A DNA stretch of 64,000 nt, from NCBI RefSeq assembly GCF_014764505.1, contig NZ_JACXWX010000008.1, forward strand, positions 167,723-231,722, read 5' to 3'. The stretch's first letter is position 1. Each line of letters opens with the position of its first letter. The notes under the pieces were generated by a model. It was not told where the DNA came from. It did no database searches and worked only from the letters and a program-made list of their open reading frames with translations. The stretch comes from Phormidium tenue FACHB-886. GTDB lineage: Bacteria; Cyanobacteriota; Cyanobacteriia; Elainellales; Elainellaceae. The position numbers were made by a program, and so were the translations under genes. This document shows, one piece after another, positions 63,894-64,000 of this stretch.

Positions 63894-64000
63894 GAGGTCA
63901 AGCCCTCGGTCTGTTAGTATTCCTCGACTGCATGCATTGCTGCACTTCCATCTAGAACCTATCAACGGGTGTTCTGCCCGTGACCTTACTGGCTTAGTGC
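63894..64000 (-). rRNA. rrl: 23S ribosomal RNA, 3' end (cut by window edge)
   Basis: Read on the minus strand, this gives the conserved 23S end: AGTAAGGTCACGGGCAGAAC, GTTGATAGGTTCTAGATGGAAG, [34 protein letters not shown] bases, closing with GAGGGCTTGACCTC. The 3' end is placed at about 63894 by analogy; the rest of 23S and 16S must lie to the right. Confidence 0.92.

Noticed and set aside
1..64000. CRISPR arrays, prophage or insertion sequences
   Set aside because: No regularly spaced 25-40-base repeats, no transposase, integrase or phage structural genes were seen; the repeats present are single tandem pairs or coding repeats.

Overview
The window looks like a chromosomal segment of a filamentous (Leptolyngbya-like) cyanobacterium. 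The reasons are the many HIP1-type GCGATCGC/CGATCG octamers, a high-light-inducible protein, a Ycf20 homologue, an ABA4-like protein, a MASE1 histidine kinase, a long PAS hybrid kinase, and a 5S/23S rRNA pair of cyanobacterial type at the right end. I see no phage, insertion sequence, CRISPR array or tRNA. The genus is an inference.

Layout. 1-1206: mutY (cut by the window edge) behind an atypical SDR. 1301-9409: an extracellular-polysaccharide block with an O-antigen-ligase-like protein, a WbaP-type initiating sugar transferase and a GT4 on the minus strand, facing a Wzm/Wzt ABC exporter pair and a multidomain sulfotransferase on the plus strand. 9490-13323: recR (apparently a CTG start), a GGCT-like protein and leuS. 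13363-20206: a lipoprotein, a MASE1-GAF histidine kinase, then a second surface-sugar operon (GT2, epimerase, GT4). 20276-24495: pheS and a large membrane-anchored coiled-coil/TPR protein with fourteen 29-residue repeats. 24542-28753: a TetR regulator divergent from a GST-SDR-SDR-quinone-reductase detoxification operon, with two operators between them. 28583-32962: CDF transporter, CysA-type ATPase, phosphoribosyltransferase, ABA4-like protein and a solitary DNA methyltransferase. 33006-36278: SLH/hydrolase protein, Ycf20, tandem DUF305 protein. 36704-43675: hybrid kinase, AraC regulator, Tat-leader SDR, GNAT. 43874-52893: a two-protein NRPS. 53559-58575: a minus-strand run with a small conserved protein, TrmJ-like methyltransferase, Hlip, membrane protein, FHA-flavoprotein fusion and FHA-zinc-ribbon protein. 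58740-63585: UvrD-type helicase, 2H phosphoesterase, DUF411 protein, lipid-kinase-family protein. 63611-64000: terminator hairpin, 5S and the 3' end of 23S rRNA.

How the parts work together. The sugar genes plausibly build and export a sulfated or otherwise decorated surface polysaccharide by an ABC-dependent route. The NRPS is the most distinctive system: a C-A-PCP protein hands over, through a TubC-type docking domain, to a C-A-nMT-PCP-TE protein. The predicted product is a very short N-methylated (possibly N-acylated) dipeptide, with no tailoring gene or phosphopantetheinyl transferase nearby. The FHA-oxidoreductase/FHA-zinc-ribbon/membrane protein/Hlip run is a second candidate for an undescribed functional unit. 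All specificities are inferred from motifs; no database search was possible.
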